This document shows positions 18,713-27,971 of a DNA stretch of 64,000 nt, piece after piece. The stretch spans positions 310,001 to 374,000 of the forward strand of contig NZ_VSZO01000002.1 of assembly GCF_008312935.1 (NCBI RefSeq), read 5' to 3'. The stretch comes from Roseiconus lacunae (GTDB taxonomy: Bacteria > Planctomycetota > Planctomycetia > Pirellulales > Pirellulaceae). The notes beneath the pieces were generated by a model. That model saw only the letters and a list, made by a program, of their open reading frames with translations. It made no database searches and had not been told where the DNA came from. The translations under genes were made by a program, and so were the position numbers. Each line of letters opens with the position of its first letter. The first letter of the stretch is position 1.

Positions 18713-18792
18713 ACTGGGCGAGAGACGAGCGCTACAGCCGCTGGCAACGCGGAGAGTAGGGTGCAACCACGCTCGCTAGTGTCGGGCAGCAG

Positions 18793-20043
18793 CTACTTCG
18801 TTGGCCAACCGACTGGCTGCGTCCACGCTTGCTTCTTCTGATCCTTAAACGAAGGGTCGTGATGGGCGGCGTTACTGGTCACCAGGGCTCGGATGTAGCA
18901 CTCGTTGTCCTTCATTTGATACGTCGCCTTGTCGCCGTCGTGCGAATGGACGACAAGCCCGATTTTGTGTGGATCGGTGCCCGGTTTCAACGAAGTGATG
19001 AAATCGATGCGATACGATTCACCTTCGACGGCGTCGACGGTGACCGTCAACGTTCGCGTTCGGGGATCGAAGTCATGCTGGGTGAGCGAGACGCCACTGG
19101 ACGCGTAGAACTCGCCCTGTCGCATTGCTGCGATCAAGTACTCCGGCGTCAAGAAACGGCTGCGCACCATCACCCAGCCGCGTCCCGGGCGAGAACCGGC
19201 GCGACCGTGATACTCATGGGAGTCATCGGTGGCGATCCCCATCATCGGCTCGACACCGGCGGCAAACCGAATCGCATTAATTTGATCCCACATCAGTTCG
19301 ATGCTGGCGTGGTGTTCGTCACCAAGTTGGTTCACGCCGGGGTGTCCGTTATAGACTTCGAAGAATTTTTCGGCGACGACGGCCGCGAGGTCTTCGGCGG
19401 TCATCGCATAGCCAAAGTTTGGATGATTGATGTGCGGAAGTACCGGGCGGCCGTGCGATTTTTCGTGCTCTAGGATCATACGCAGATTGTTCTGCATCGC
19501 TTCACGGACCGTGTCGCCGCCGGCTGGCATCAGTGCTTCAGCTACATTGGTGGCGTTGATATGCACCGGTTTTCCTTCGCTACGATCGCTGATTTCTTCG
19601 GCCTGAATCATCAGAAATTCGCCTCTGGTTTCGAGCAAGGCCCGGAATTCGTTGAGCGGCTTCAGGCGGATTTCCTCGTCGCCGTTTTTCGGTGACTTCC
19701 GCTGCTCCACCCAATGCTCACCGAAACGTTGCCGGTACCGGTCAACGATCCCCGAGTCACTACGATCGACAATCTTCTTCAGACTCATCCAACGTTGGCC
19801 GGCGCTGATCACGTTGTGATCGGTGAGGGCAAGGAAGTTGTAGCCGCGCTGGCGATACCAATCGGCGATCATTTCTGGAAACTGGTCGCCGTCGCTCCAC
19901 AGCGAATGAGTGTGCAAGTTGCCTTTCCAGTAGCGAACCTGATCCTGGAGAATCGGATCCTCGTTGACTGCGTCCTGAGCGGCTGAGGTGTGGCAAACCA
20001 GCAACATCAGCGTGAGTAAGCTGAAACGAAACCGTGACTTCAT
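18793..20043 (-). CDS. Secreted PHP-domain phosphoesterase
   Basis: Metal-dependent PHP-superfamily hydrolase (416 aa). ATG at 20043 gives a signal peptide (MKSRFRFSLLTLMLLV, cleavage after TSAAQ); the longer in-frame extension to 20268 is Arg-rich and not protein-like. Metal ligands expected for the PHP fold are visible: HTHS, LTDHN, QAEEIS, HINHP, and DDSH with a following His. The export signal separates it from the cytosolic histidinol phosphatase and polymerase PHP domains; the substrate is unknown. It is divergent from thiL. Confidence 0.87.
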   Translation of the reverse strand: MKSRFRFSLLTLMLLVCHTSAAQDAVNEDPILQDQVRYWKGNLHTHSLWSDGDQFPEMIADWYRQRGYNFLALTDHNVISAGQRWMSLKKIVDRSDSGIVDRYRQRFGEHWVEQRKSPKNGDEEIRLKPLNEFRALLETRGEFLMIQAEEISDRSEGKPVHINATNVAEALMPAGGDTVREAMQNNLRMILEHEKSHGRPVLPHINHPNFGYAMTAEDLAAVVAEKFFEVYNGHPGVNQLGDEHHASIELMWDQINAIRFAAGVEPMMGIATDDSHEYHGRAGSRPGRGWVMVRSRFLTPEYLIAAMRQGEFYASSGVSLTQHDFDPRTRTLTVTVDAVEGESYRIDFITSLKPGTDPHKIGLVVHSHDGDKATYQMKDNECYIRALVTSNAAHHDPSFKDQKKQAWTQPVGWPTK

Positions 20044-20475
20044 TGAATTAACTTGATCGGCGTAGTTCTGCGCCGCGGTCCGATCCGTGCTCAAACCGCG
20101 AACTTGCCGCACAGTATATCTAGCGGATATCGAGCGGCAGGATATCCAGCGGCGAGTCCCCGCTCGACATTTCTCGTGGCGGGTCCCCGCTCGATTGCGA
20201 GCGATGGTGAATTTCGCACCAGAAGAGCCGATTGCGGCTTTTCCGACGCAGAATCCGTCGTTCGCCAAGATGTTTGTCGATGCTGGGGCGATTGCGTCTA
20301 GACAAACCGGGACTTTCGCGCGATCTTCATGTCAGCGGCGGTGCGATCGGACGCTGGAAATAAAGACACCGATCCATTAGACAATCACGCCGTACACCGC
20401 TTCCGAATCGGCATCCCCCACCGGTTCGATCGCGACACCTTCACGCCCCAACGTTTCTCCCGAGTCCTCCCCTCC
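20044..20475. other. Divergent intergenic with short direct repeats
   Basis: 432 bp between the PHP gene and thiL. It contains three close copies of ATATC-N-AGCGG (20116, 20127 and 20142) and two copies of GTCCCCGCTCGA (20156 and 20183). These may be a decayed repeat or protein-binding sites; no gene is supported. Confidence 0.5.
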
Positions 20476-21387
20476 ATGGAACAGTCTTTCCTTGCCTACC
20501 TGCGCGGCCGGACACGCGACCTGCGACAAGTCGACGTCGGCATCGGGGATGACGCTGCGGTCATCCGATCGCCCCGATCTCCGATGGTGGTTTGCGCCGA
20601 TCAAATTATCGACGGAGTAGACTTCGATAGGCAGTCACAGAATTTGGCGGACGTCGGCTACAAGGCGATGGCGATTAACCTAAGTGACATTGCGGCGATG
20701 GGCGCGGTGCCGGATAGCGCCATCGTGACCCTGACGCTTCCTCAAGACGACGCCACAATCATCGCAGGCGATTGCTACGAGGGGATCATCGAAGCGGCCA
20801 AACGTTTTGACGTCGCGATCGCGGGCGGAGACATCTCGACCTATGACGGCCCATTGGCAATCAACGTGGCACTGTTAGGGCACATCACCGAGGGGGGCCG
20901 ACCGTGGCTTCGTAGTGAAGCCCAGGAAGGTGACGTCGTGCTCGCGACCGGCCAATTCGGCGGTTCTTTGCGAGGCAGACACTTGCGTCCCGAACCAAGA
21001 ATTGAATTCGCAACCGCCGTCCGCCAACTCGCCGATGTCCACGCGGCGATCGACGTGAGCGATGGTTTCTCACTGGACCTCGATCGGCTCTGTGCCTCCA
21101 GCGGCTACGGGGTTGAGCTTGACGTCGATGCGATTCCGATCCATCCCGATGCCGTCGCAATGTCAGCCAAGTCTGGGAAGTCAGCGTTTCACCATGCGTG
21201 GAGTGACGGCGAAGACTTTGAACTACTGCTCAGTGTCAGCCCCGAAGACGCCGACCGCTTGCTGTCGGCAACACTGCCGGCCCCCATCACCGCGGTTGGC
21301 AAGATCATCGGGCGAACCGGATTGTGGAAGATGCAATCTGGCAAATACATCCGGATGGCCCCGCAAGGCTATCAACACACCGAATAA
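20476..21387 (+). CDS. thiL: Thiamine-monophosphate kinase
   Basis: Phosphorylates thiamine monophosphate to thiamine diphosphate with ATP, the last step of thiamine cofactor synthesis in the cytosol. The 303-aa length from ATG 20476 (MEQSFLAYLRG) fits the family; the frame opens earlier at 20329 with unrelated residues. ThiL signatures are present: VGIGDDAAVI with the Mg-binding acidic pair, NLSDIAAMGA, AGGDIS and IDVSDGFSLD. It lies 14 bp before the pseudouridine synthase gene and may be co-transcribed with it. No thiamine riboswitch was recognised upstream. Confidence 0.93.
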   Translation: MEQSFLAYLRGRTRDLRQVDVGIGDDAAVIRSPRSPMVVCADQIIDGVDFDRQSQNLADVGYKAMAINLSDIAAMGAVPDSAIVTLTLPQDDATIIAGDCYEGIIEAAKRFDVAIAGGDISTYDGPLAINVALLGHITEGGRPWLRSEAQEGDVVLATGQFGGSLRGRHLRPEPRIEFATAVRQLADVHAAIDVSDGFSLDLDRLCASSGYGVELDVDAIPIHPDAVAMSAKSGKSAFHHAWSDGEDFELLLSVSPEDADRLLSATLPAPITAVGKIIGRTGLWKMQSGKYIRMAPQGYQHTE

Positions 21388-21401
21388 AGATTGATGCCGT
21401 T

Positions 21402-22577
21402 ATGGCGAAACGAAAACGAAACCCAACCGCCGGGCAATCCGGCAAACGTGGCACCTCCCGCAGCACCAGTGCAAGCACCGGTCGAAAAACGAAAACGACC
21501 AGTAAGCGAACACGCACTGGCACGACCAATACGATCCCAAAGTCCAAGCAAACCGCCGGTGACAACGATCGCCCCGACTCAAAGCCTCGCCCCAAGAAGC
21601 AATCGCGTCCGAAGGTGACGACGACGCGGGATAAACCACAGCGATTACAACGATTGTTGGCGGCGGCGGGCTACGGTAGCCGACGTCAATGCGAAGCGTT
21701 GATCGAAGAAGGCCGTGTCGAAGTCGATGGCGAAACCGTGGTCGAACTTGGGACCAACGTCGATCCCAAACAAAATCGAGTCCGGGTCGACGGCGTCGAA
21801 CTGCGCCAACAAAAGCTCGTCTACTACGCCGTCAACAAACCCACCGGCTTCCTAAGCACCAACGCCGACCCGCGCGGACGACAACGGGTCATTGACCTCG
21901 TCCCAAAAAGTGAGCGGGTGTTCCCGGTCGGACGCCTCGATCAAAGCAGCCAAGGCTTGATGCTGTTGACCAACGACGGCGATTTGGCACAACAACTGGC
22001 GCACCCGAAGTACGGCGTTCGCAAAGTCTACCGCGTCACCGTCGCCGGGAAAATCGATCCCGAAACGATGAAGAATATGCGTAAAGGGATTTACATCTCG
22101 GATGGGTTTGTTCGCGTCGAAGGGGCACGGATCTTGAAAGCGCGCGGCCGCGCGACCGAACTCGAAATCACACTTCGTGAAGGCAAAAACCGCGAAATTC
22201 GTCGAATTCTGGCACGACTTGGTCACAAGGTTCAAGTGCTTCGGCGGATAGCGATCGGGCCGCTGCGGCTCGGCGATTTGCCGGTCGGTGCGTACCGCCC
22301 CTTGTCCCGCGAAGAAGTCGCGCGTCTGCAGCGAGCGATCGAACATAGCCGCCAAGAAGTCGATGAGTTCGAAGAACAACGCAATCAACGACGCTCAGCC
22401 GGCAAAGCCAGCGCGGGATCGCGTCGCAAGGCAACGAAGAAACGCAGCACCGGGCGCAAGTATGCCGAAAGTCGATCGGATGTGAAGGCGCGGCGCACGG
22501 GTCGAAAGCAAACAACCACCCGAGTGTCGTTCAAACCCAACAAGCCCGATGGCGGGTCCATCATCGGTGGCGATTGA
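21402..22577 (+). CDS. RsuA/RluB-family 23S/16S rRNA pseudouridine synthase with basic tails
   Basis: Isomerises uridine to pseudouridine in rRNA (391 aa). After a basic, low-complexity N-terminal tail of about 75 residues comes an S4 RNA-binding domain (RLQRLLAAAGYGSRRQCEALI) and the catalytic domain with GRLDQSSQG, whose Asp at about residue 180 is the nucleophile, plus NREIRRILARLGH. A second Lys/Arg/Thr-rich tail follows from about residue 335. The core matches RluB/RsuA (small-subunit versus large-subunit target not decidable here). ATG 21402 was chosen over the in-frame 21324 because MAKRKRNP begins the basic tail cleanly. Confidence 0.92.
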   Translation: MAKRKRNPTAGQSGKRGTSRSTSASTGRKTKTTSKRTRTGTTNTIPKSKQTAGDNDRPDSKPRPKKQSRPKVTTTRDKPQRLQRLLAAAGYGSRRQCEALIEEGRVEVDGETVVELGTNVDPKQNRVRVDGVELRQQKLVYYAVNKPTGFLSTNADPRGRQRVIDLVPKSERVFPVGRLDQSSQGLMLLTNDGDLAQQLAHPKYGVRKVYRVTVAGKIDPETMKNMRKGIYISDGFVRVEGARILKARGRATELEITLREGKNREIRRILARLGHKVQVLRRIAIGPLRLGDLPVGAYRPLSREEVARLQRAIEHSRQEVDEFEEQRNQRRSAGKASAGSRRKATKKRSTGRKYAESRSDVKARRTGRKQTTTRVSFKPNKPDGGSIIGGD

Positions 22578-22782
22578 GTCGCTTGAACCACACCGGTTGA
22601 ATGTTGTCGGTCGCTGGTGACAAACTTGTTGCACCAATTCTCAAGCAAAAGCACGCCTTCATCGTTCACGCATCAGAGATGCCTGAACGGTGGGCAGCGA
22701 TTCAACAACGTGAAGCGATTTTTCGCTCCGGTATACCAGCTCGAACACGCCTCCCAGCAAAAAAACGCTCGGCTTGTCGACC

Positions 22783-23766
22783 CTATTGCCCCGGTGTCGT
22801 CAACGTCCTTCCGCCGGCTTTTGCGGTTGTGACCAGCGTGACCCAATCACTGCCGGAAAGCGAACTCGCAAGCGAATCGGCGCGTGATCGATCCTCACAC
22901 CAAGCGAACACGGTCGGCCCCCAACTGCTTTGGCCGACGCCAACAGCGCCAAGTTGCTTCAATCGATCGATGGCACCGTTGACGGCAGTTCCGTTATAGG
23001 GTCCGCCTTGGATGGAGGCAAACAACAACCCGCTCTCGCGGTTGTACCGTTCAATTGCCTCGCTAAACCCATGGAAATCTTGCCGGGCGGCGGCCGGCAT
23101 CACTTCGTCTTCGACCAAGCGGATCAGCATCTCGGTCCGCTTGCGATCATGGCGAAGTTGATCAAACCGTCGCTGCTCGTCAGCCCCGGCAACGGCCGGC
23201 TTGGCCTTTCGAGGTCGCACCAAGAGGACTCGCCACTGCCGCGGCAAATCAATTCGCTTCGCGATCGGGTTCAACCGCGGGCTACAGTCATCGTTGGTTT
23301 CGTAGATCAGCCCGCCTGCCAGGTATCCATGCGCACCGACGGCGCTGCGGCGGGCGCGCCCGGCGATGTCGATGACCATCGTTTCTTCCGGAACGGTTTC
23401 GAAAGCGATCGCGCGACAGCAAGCCTCCGCGATCGCAAGCGAGTACTGTGTTCCGCTTCCAAAGCCGCTGTGTTTTGGCGGCTGGCATTTCAACTTCAAC
23501 TTGATCGGCGGCAGTCGAATCTCATCGGCCTCGCCGCAACGAAAGTGTTTCGCGGCGCGACTCGCAATCGCTTTTGTCCGAGCAGCTAGACCAGCCGATT
23601 CAATGGACGAATCAATCGCAAACGACTTGTCCGAAACGGCCTCGACTTCCGTCGCCGGGCTATCGATCATGAGCCCCAAGCCGCCGAAGGGAGGCTTGCA
23701 GTCGAGCAACCCGAAATGCAAGCGTGCACCGGTCCTGATTGTGATTGAGTCAGGAAGCGTGGTCAT
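22783..23766 (-). CDS. Beta-ribofuranosylaminobenzene 5'-phosphate (beta-RFAP) synthase family protein
   Basis: GHMP-kinase-fold enzyme (327 aa) that by family joins 4-aminobenzoate and PRPP with loss of CO2, the first committed step of tetrahydromethanopterin synthesis. Evidence: the start TIRTGARLHFGLLD typical of beta-RFAP synthases, a GHMP phosphate-binding motif (KHSGFGSGTQ), AVGAHGYLAGGLI and the late GVGQSSWGPTVFAW block. Its ATG overlaps the stop of the DUF447 gene as ATGA (23763-23766), so the two are translationally coupled. The upstream PabA homologue could supply the 4-aminobenzoate branch. Confidence 0.9.
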   Translation of the reverse strand: MTTLPDSITIRTGARLHFGLLDCKPPFGGLGLMIDSPATEVEAVSDKSFAIDSSIESAGLAARTKAIASRAAKHFRCGEADEIRLPPIKLKLKCQPPKHSGFGSGTQYSLAIAEACCRAIAFETVPEETMVIDIAGRARRSAVGAHGYLAGGLIYETNDDCSPRLNPIAKRIDLPRQWRVLLVRPRKAKPAVAGADEQRRFDQLRHDRKRTEMLIRLVEDEVMPAAARQDFHGFSEAIERYNRESGLLFASIQGGPYNGTAVNGAIDRLKQLGAVGVGQSSWGPTVFAWCEDRSRADSLASSLSGSDWVTLVTTAKAGGRTLTTPGQ

Positions 23767-24470
23767 CTTAGCGAGTCCCCCGTCCTCGCCGACAACTTGC
23801 GTTCGACATAGCATTCGATCATTTCAAACGCAACACGCTCGTCGTCACTGGCGGTCTTCTCGACCGGCGAGCGCAAGCCGTCCAACTGAACTCGGATCAC
23901 GTCATCGTCGATCAAACCGACCCGTGTCGCAAGGATCGCTGCCTCGATCACCGCATGCTTGGCGCGATTAAAGCCGATGAAGGGCCCTTCGATCCCTTGG
24001 TCAATCACGCGACATCGCATTTCATTGCGTGGAGGCGTCGCTCGAATCTGATCGACGTGGATCGCAAACCAGCGATGACACTCGTTCAAAATCGCATGCG
24101 ATTGGGCCGAAGTGATCCCCCGGTCTGGTGCCGGCTCGGCCGCGTGTGTTGCCTTGTTCACCGCAGAATAGGCGTCGTCAGGATCGGCATCAGCGATCTC
24201 TCGCAGGGTTACGCGTTGATCAGCGTCATCGATTGGGCCGATCGCGGCCTGGGCGATCAGCCGTGCGTCGTCGGTCAGATGAATCGTAGCGCGTCGGGTT
24301 TGCAACAAGTTTTTAATCGTCTGAGATCCATCGTACGGCCTGAGCAGGAACCCTGGATCATCGGCCCGCTCCCGACGCAAACGCTGTGGAAATTCAACCC
24401 ACGGGCCCATCGGCGCAAGATTAACTCGACCATGAAGATCAACGGTGGTGACGATGGTTTCAAGGATCAC
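23763..24470 (-). CDS. DUF447 family protein (H4MPT-linked)
   Basis: 235-aa protein beginning (V)ILETIVTTVDLHGRVNLAPMGPWVE, the opening expected of DUF447, a flavin-reductase-like split-barrel family found in archaea and in bacteria that carry methanopterin-linked C1 genes. Its exact biochemical role is not established to my knowledge. The GTG start lies inside the end of the upstream pabA-like gene (11-bp overlap) and its stop overlaps the downstream beta-RFAP synthase start. That tight packing supports a role in the same cofactor pathway. Confidence 0.85.
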   Translation of the reverse strand: MILETIVTTVDLHGRVNLAPMGPWVEFPQRLRRERADDPGFLLRPYDGSQTIKNLLQTRRATIHLTDDARLIAQAAIGPIDDADQRVTLREIADADPDDAYSAVNKATHAAEPAPDRGITSAQSHAILNECHRWFAIHVDQIRATPPRNEMRCRVIDQGIEGPFIGFNRAKHAVIEAAILATRVGLIDDDVIRVQLDGLRSPVEKTASDDERVAFEMIECYVERKLSARTGDSLR

Positions 24471-25041
24471 GATGACGAATCAGGCTAGCAAAATTATGAA
24501 TGATCTGTTGCCCGCAGGGGCTGAGGACCGATTCGGGATGAAACTGGACGCCGAACACCGGACGAACACGATGCCGCAAGCCCATGATGCAATTGTCATC
24601 CAAGCTTTTCGCGGTCACGATCAGATCGTCTGGCAAGCCATCTTCGGAAACGACCAACGAGTGATACCGTGCCACCTCGACTGGATTGGGACAACCGGCA
24701 AAGACTCCTTGATCATCATGTCGCAGCGGGCTGGCCAAACCATGTCGCGGTGCACTTTGAGTAATTTTGCCTCCCAGGGCGGCGCCGATCGCTTGGTGCC
24801 CTAAACAAACCCCCAGGATAGGAAGTTCGGCATCCGCTTTGGCCACCACGTCCATGCTGCACCCGGCCTCCTCGGGTCCCAATGGTCCGGGAGAGAGCAC
24901 TATCGCACACGGTGCGAGGTCGAACACCTCTTCGGCAGTGATTTGATTACTTCGAATCACTCGCGTTTCGGCACCGGTAAGGCGAAAATAACGCGCCAAG
25001 TTATGCACGAATGAATCCTGGTTGTCCAACAGCAGAATCAT
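24460..25041 (-). CDS. pabA: Anthranilate/aminodeoxychorismate synthase glutamine amidotransferase
   Basis: Class I glutamine amidotransferase (193 aa) providing ammonia for conversion of chorismate to aminodeoxychorismate or anthranilate. The catalytic triad is visible: Cys79 in GVCLGHQ, His168 and Glu170 in FHPES; the start MILLLDNQDSFVHNL is typical. PabA and TrpG cannot be separated by sequence alone. Here the gene overlaps a DUF447 gene and leads into beta-RFAP synthase, so supply of 4-aminobenzoate for methanopterin is the favoured reading (inference). No PabB/TrpE partner is in the window. Confidence 0.9.
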   Translation of the reverse strand: MILLLDNQDSFVHNLARYFRLTGAETRVIRSNQITAEEVFDLAPCAIVLSPGPLGPEEAGCSMDVVAKADAELPILGVCLGHQAIGAALGGKITQSAPRHGLASPLRHDDQGVFAGCPNPVEVARYHSLVVSEDGLPDDLIVTAKSLDDNCIMGLRHRVRPVFGVQFHPESVLSPCGQQIIHNFASLIRHRDP

Positions 25042-25134
25042 GGTCGCCAGCCCTTGCGGCGCGTCGCCTCACTGGGATAATCGCCGGATGAATTACGAAT
25101 TTCGAACTCCATTTTTAGCTTAAGGTACCCGATC

Positions 25135-26145
25135 ATGGCATTGGTCCCTCTTCGCGTCGTCTTGGACCACGCTGCGGAAAACGATTACGGCGTCGCGGCG
25201 TTTAACGTCAACAATATGGAACAAATCCAGGCGATCATGGAAGCCGCCGAAGAAACGGATTCTCCAGTGATCATCCAAGCTTCGCGTGGAGCACGTGCCT
25301 ACAGCCAAGACGCTTATCTGCGTCACTTGATGGTCGCCGCGACGGAACTGTACCCGAACATTCCGATCGTCATGCACCAAGATCACGGCAACAGCCCTGA
25401 AACTTGCCAATCGGCGATCGAGAACGGTTTCACCAGCGTGATGATGGATGGATCGCTGAAAGAAGACGGAAAAACCCCCGCCGATTACGACTACAACGTC
25501 GCCGTAACTAAGAAAGTTGTCGACTTGGCACACGCCCAAAACGTCAGTGTCGAAGGCGAACTCGGCTGCCTAGGGTCGCTCGAATCGGGCGGTGGCGAGC
25601 AAGAAGATGGCCACGGTGCGGTTGGCGAATTGTCGCACGACCAATTGCTGACCGACCCCGATGAAGCCGCTCGATTCGTCGAAGAAACCGGCGTCGACGC
25701 CCTCGCCGTTGCGATCGGAACCAGCCACGGTGCGTACAAGTTCACCAAGAAACCGACCGGCGAAGTTTTGGCGATGGACCGAATCGAAGCGATTCACGCC
25801 AAGATCCCGAACACCCACTTGGTGATGCACGGCAGCAGTAGTGTTCCCCAAGAACTTCAAGACATCATCAACCAATTCGGTGGTGAAATGAAGCAAACCT
25901 ACGGCGTTCCCGTCGAAGAAATCCAGCGCGGAATCAAGAGCGGTGTCCGCAAGATCAACGTCGACACCGATTGCCGGATGGCGATCACCGGTGCGATCCG
26001 CAAGGTCCTGACCGAAGATCCTTCGGCATTCGACCCTCGTGCATACCTCAAGCCAGCTCGGACCGCAATGAAAGAAGTCTGCGTCGCCCGCATGACCGCG
26101 TTCGGCCAAGCAGGCAACGGTGCCAAGCTTCGCGCGACGCTGTAA
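25135..26145 (+). CDS. fba: Class II fructose-bisphosphate aldolase
   Basis: Zn-dependent aldolase (336 aa) interconverting fructose-1,6-bisphosphate with dihydroxyacetone phosphate and glyceraldehyde-3-phosphate. Catalytic Asp83 and Zn ligand His84 are in HQDHGNS, with further ligands in TSHGAYK and VMHGSSS. The sequence ([23 protein letters not shown]) resembles the CbbA/Calvin-type subfamily, although no RuBisCO gene is nearby. It starts 93 bp from the divergent pabA operon and ends at a strong bidirectional terminator. Codon use is clean, as expected for a highly expressed glycolytic gene. Confidence 0.96.
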   Translation: MALVPLRVVLDHAAENDYGVAAFNVNNMEQIQAIMEAAEETDSPVIIQASRGARAYSQDAYLRHLMVAATELYPNIPIVMHQDHGNSPETCQSAIENGFTSVMMDGSLKEDGKTPADYDYNVAVTKKVVDLAHAQNVSVEGELGCLGSLESGGGEQEDGHGAVGELSHDQLLTDPDEAARFVEETGVDALAVAIGTSHGAYKFTKKPTGEVLAMDRIEAIHAKIPNTHLVMHGSSSVPQELQDIINQFGGEMKQTYGVPVEEIQRGIKSGVRKINVDTDCRMAITGAIRKVLTEDPSAFDPRAYLKPARTAMKEVCVARMTAFGQAGNGAKLRATL

Positions 26146-26198
26146 GCGACGATCACCGAAACGGGACTTGTCTCGCTCGTCCTGACTGATCAACCAAC

Positions 26199-26236
26199 AA
26201 AAAACGTGTGCCCAGAGAACTCGGCACACGTTTTTT
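26199..26236. terminator. Bidirectional intrinsic terminator
   Basis: Perfect 14-bp inverted repeat (26199-26212 with 26223-26236, including the A/T ends) around a 10-nt loop. GTGTGCC/GGCACAC forms the GC core, followed by a T run on both strands. It sits between convergent fba and trhO and should serve both. Confidence 0.9.
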
Positions 26237-26308
26237 TATTGCACAAAAATCGCCCTGCCGAAATCACTCTGCCGAAAACCGCCGGCACAATGATCAATCG
26301 AAAGCGTC

Positions 26309-27229
26309 CTAACGCTCGTACCCTTGGCGTTCCCACATCGATTGGCGTTCGGCGAATCGACGCTTACGCTCTTCAGAAATCTCGTTCACACAATTCGGAC
26401 ACTGCACGCCGGCTTGATAGTCCTCGTGCTGTTGCTCCTGTTCGCTGACCGGCCAACCACAGGCATAACACATCACGTGCTTACCTTCGGCGAGCCCATG
26501 GCCGACCGACACACGATTATCAAACACAAAACAGTCCCCGCGCCAAAGCGACTCCTCTTCCGGCACGGTTTCGAGGTACTTTAAGATACCGCCTTTGAGG
26601 TGATAGACCTCATCAAATCCCTTTTGTTTGAGCAGCGCGGTTGATTTCTCACACCGGATGCCTCCGGTACAAAACATAGCAATCTTCTTTTGCTTTGCCG
26701 GATCGAGATTCTCGTCGACGTATTCGGGGAACTCTCGAAACGATTCAGTGTTAGGGTTCTGCGCCCGCTCGAACGTTCCGATCGATATTTCGTAGTCGTT
26801 CCGAGTGTCGATAACAATAACGTCGGGATCACGAATCAAATCGTTCCAATCTTGTGGGTCGACATACGTGCCGACAGACCTATTGGGATCAATGCCCTCG
26901 ACACCCATCGTGACGATCTCGCGTTTGAGTCGAACACGACGGCGCCGAAAGGGTTGCTTTTCACAATACGAAAGCTTGATATCGACTTCTTTGAATTCGT
27001 CGAACGAACGAACATGATCAAAAAACGCGTCAATCCCGGCCCGAGGCCCGGCGATCGTGCCATTGATCCCTTCGCTGGCCAAGAGCACCGACCCCTTCAC
27101 GTCATGCTGATCGAGAACCGACTCGAACCCTTCACGAAAGGCTTCAAAGTTCGGGACCGCGACGAAGCGATAGAATGCGGCGACGGTGATTGGCAGAGTG
27201 TCGTTCGTTTCGGAAATCGGATTCGACAT
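26309..27229 (-). CDS. trhO: tRNA uridine(34) hydroxylase, rhodanese family
   Basis: TrhO/YceA-type enzyme (306 aa) forming 5-hydroxyuridine at tRNA wobble position 34 with molecular oxygen. It has an N-terminal UPF0176-type domain ([17 protein letters not shown]), a rhodanese domain with DTRNDYEI and the active-site loop CTGGIRC (Cys187, Cys193), and a C-terminal Cys pair region (CYACGWP, CPNC) that may bind zinc. Length and order match the family. It shares the bidirectional terminator with fba and lies downstream of tpx, 30 bp after it, so the two could be one transcript. Confidence 0.94.
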   Translation of the reverse strand: MSNPISETNDTLPITVAAFYRFVAVPNFEAFREGFESVLDQHDVKGSVLLASEGINGTIAGPRAGIDAFFDHVRSFDEFKEVDIKLSYCEKQPFRRRRVRLKREIVTMGVEGIDPNRSVGTYVDPQDWNDLIRDPDVIVIDTRNDYEISIGTFERAQNPNTESFREFPEYVDENLDPAKQKKIAMFCTGGIRCEKSTALLKQKGFDEVYHLKGGILKYLETVPEEESLWRGDCFVFDNRVSVGHGLAEGKHVMCYACGWPVSEQEQQHEDYQAGVQCPNCVNEISEERKRRFAERQSMWERQGYER

Positions 27230-27259
27230 CGTTCTCGCGAATACAGGTGATTGGCAAAA

Positions 27260-27775
27260 TTACAGGAGCATGCGAAGCGCCGCCATTGCGGTCGCGTAAT
27301 CAGGCTCCTCGGTGACTTCGGAGACAATTTCCTTATGGGCGACTTCGCCATCGGAATTGAGGACGAAAACGGCGCGGGTGAGCAACTTTAGCTCTTCGAT
27401 CTGAACGCCCCAATCCGTGCCGAACGCGTGTGTTTGGTAGTCGCTGGCGGTTCGCATTTTGATGTCTTCGGCGCCACAGAAACGAGCCTGCGCGAACGGC
27501 AGATCGCGGCTGACGGTGACGGCATTGATTTTGTCGCCGAGTGCGGCCAACTCTTCATTGAATTTCTTCGTCTGCACGGCGCAGGTCGGAGTATCCAAGC
27601 TGGGGACGACACTCACGATCGATGGCTTTCCCTTCAGGTCCGCGAGCGTCAGCGTCTGGATACCTCCGTCGGCGTAGTGCAAGGCAAATTCGGGCGCCGG
27701 TGAACCAACTTCCAGGCCTTCGCCGGCCAAAGTCATCGGATTGCCTTTAAATGTAATGACACCTGTTTGAGTCAT
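27260..27775 (-). CDS. tpx: Thiol peroxidase
   Basis: Atypical 2-Cys peroxiredoxin (171 aa) reducing hydrogen and alkyl peroxides via thioredoxin. Peroxidatic Cys65 lies in SLDTPTCAVQ and resolving Cys100 in ARFCGAED, matching the E. coli Tpx pair. ATG at 27775 follows AGGAAG at good distance; the longer frame to 27961 adds a basic, unrelated leader. It is upstream of trhO on the same strand and divergent from the multiheme cytochrome gene. Confidence 0.95.
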   Translation of the reverse strand: MTQTGVITFKGNPMTLAGEGLEVGSPAPEFALHYADGGIQTLTLADLKGKPSIVSVVPSLDTPTCAVQTKKFNEELAALGDKINAVTVSRDLPFAQARFCGAEDIKMRTASDYQTHAFGTDWGVQIEELKLLTRAVFVLNSDGEVAHKEIVSEVTEEPDYATAMAALRMLL

Positions 27776-27971
27776 CTCGCTTCCTGGGGGGTGTAATGCA
27801 TGTCGAGTGAAATTCGTCCGCCATTTGCCGGACGATCTCGCCAGCAAGGGTGGTGCGCCGGCGATGCCCCAATTATGTTCCCGAATTCGATGGGCGTGAA
27901 TGGGGGACGGTTTGTTCGAACGACCTCCCCGTCGCTGCCAAATTGTTGCTTCGATCGTCAACGACTACGAC

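Noticed and set aside
25135-26145. Calvin-cycle operon
   Set aside because: The aldolase resembles the CbbA subtype but no RuBisCO, phosphoribulokinase or other Calvin gene is present.
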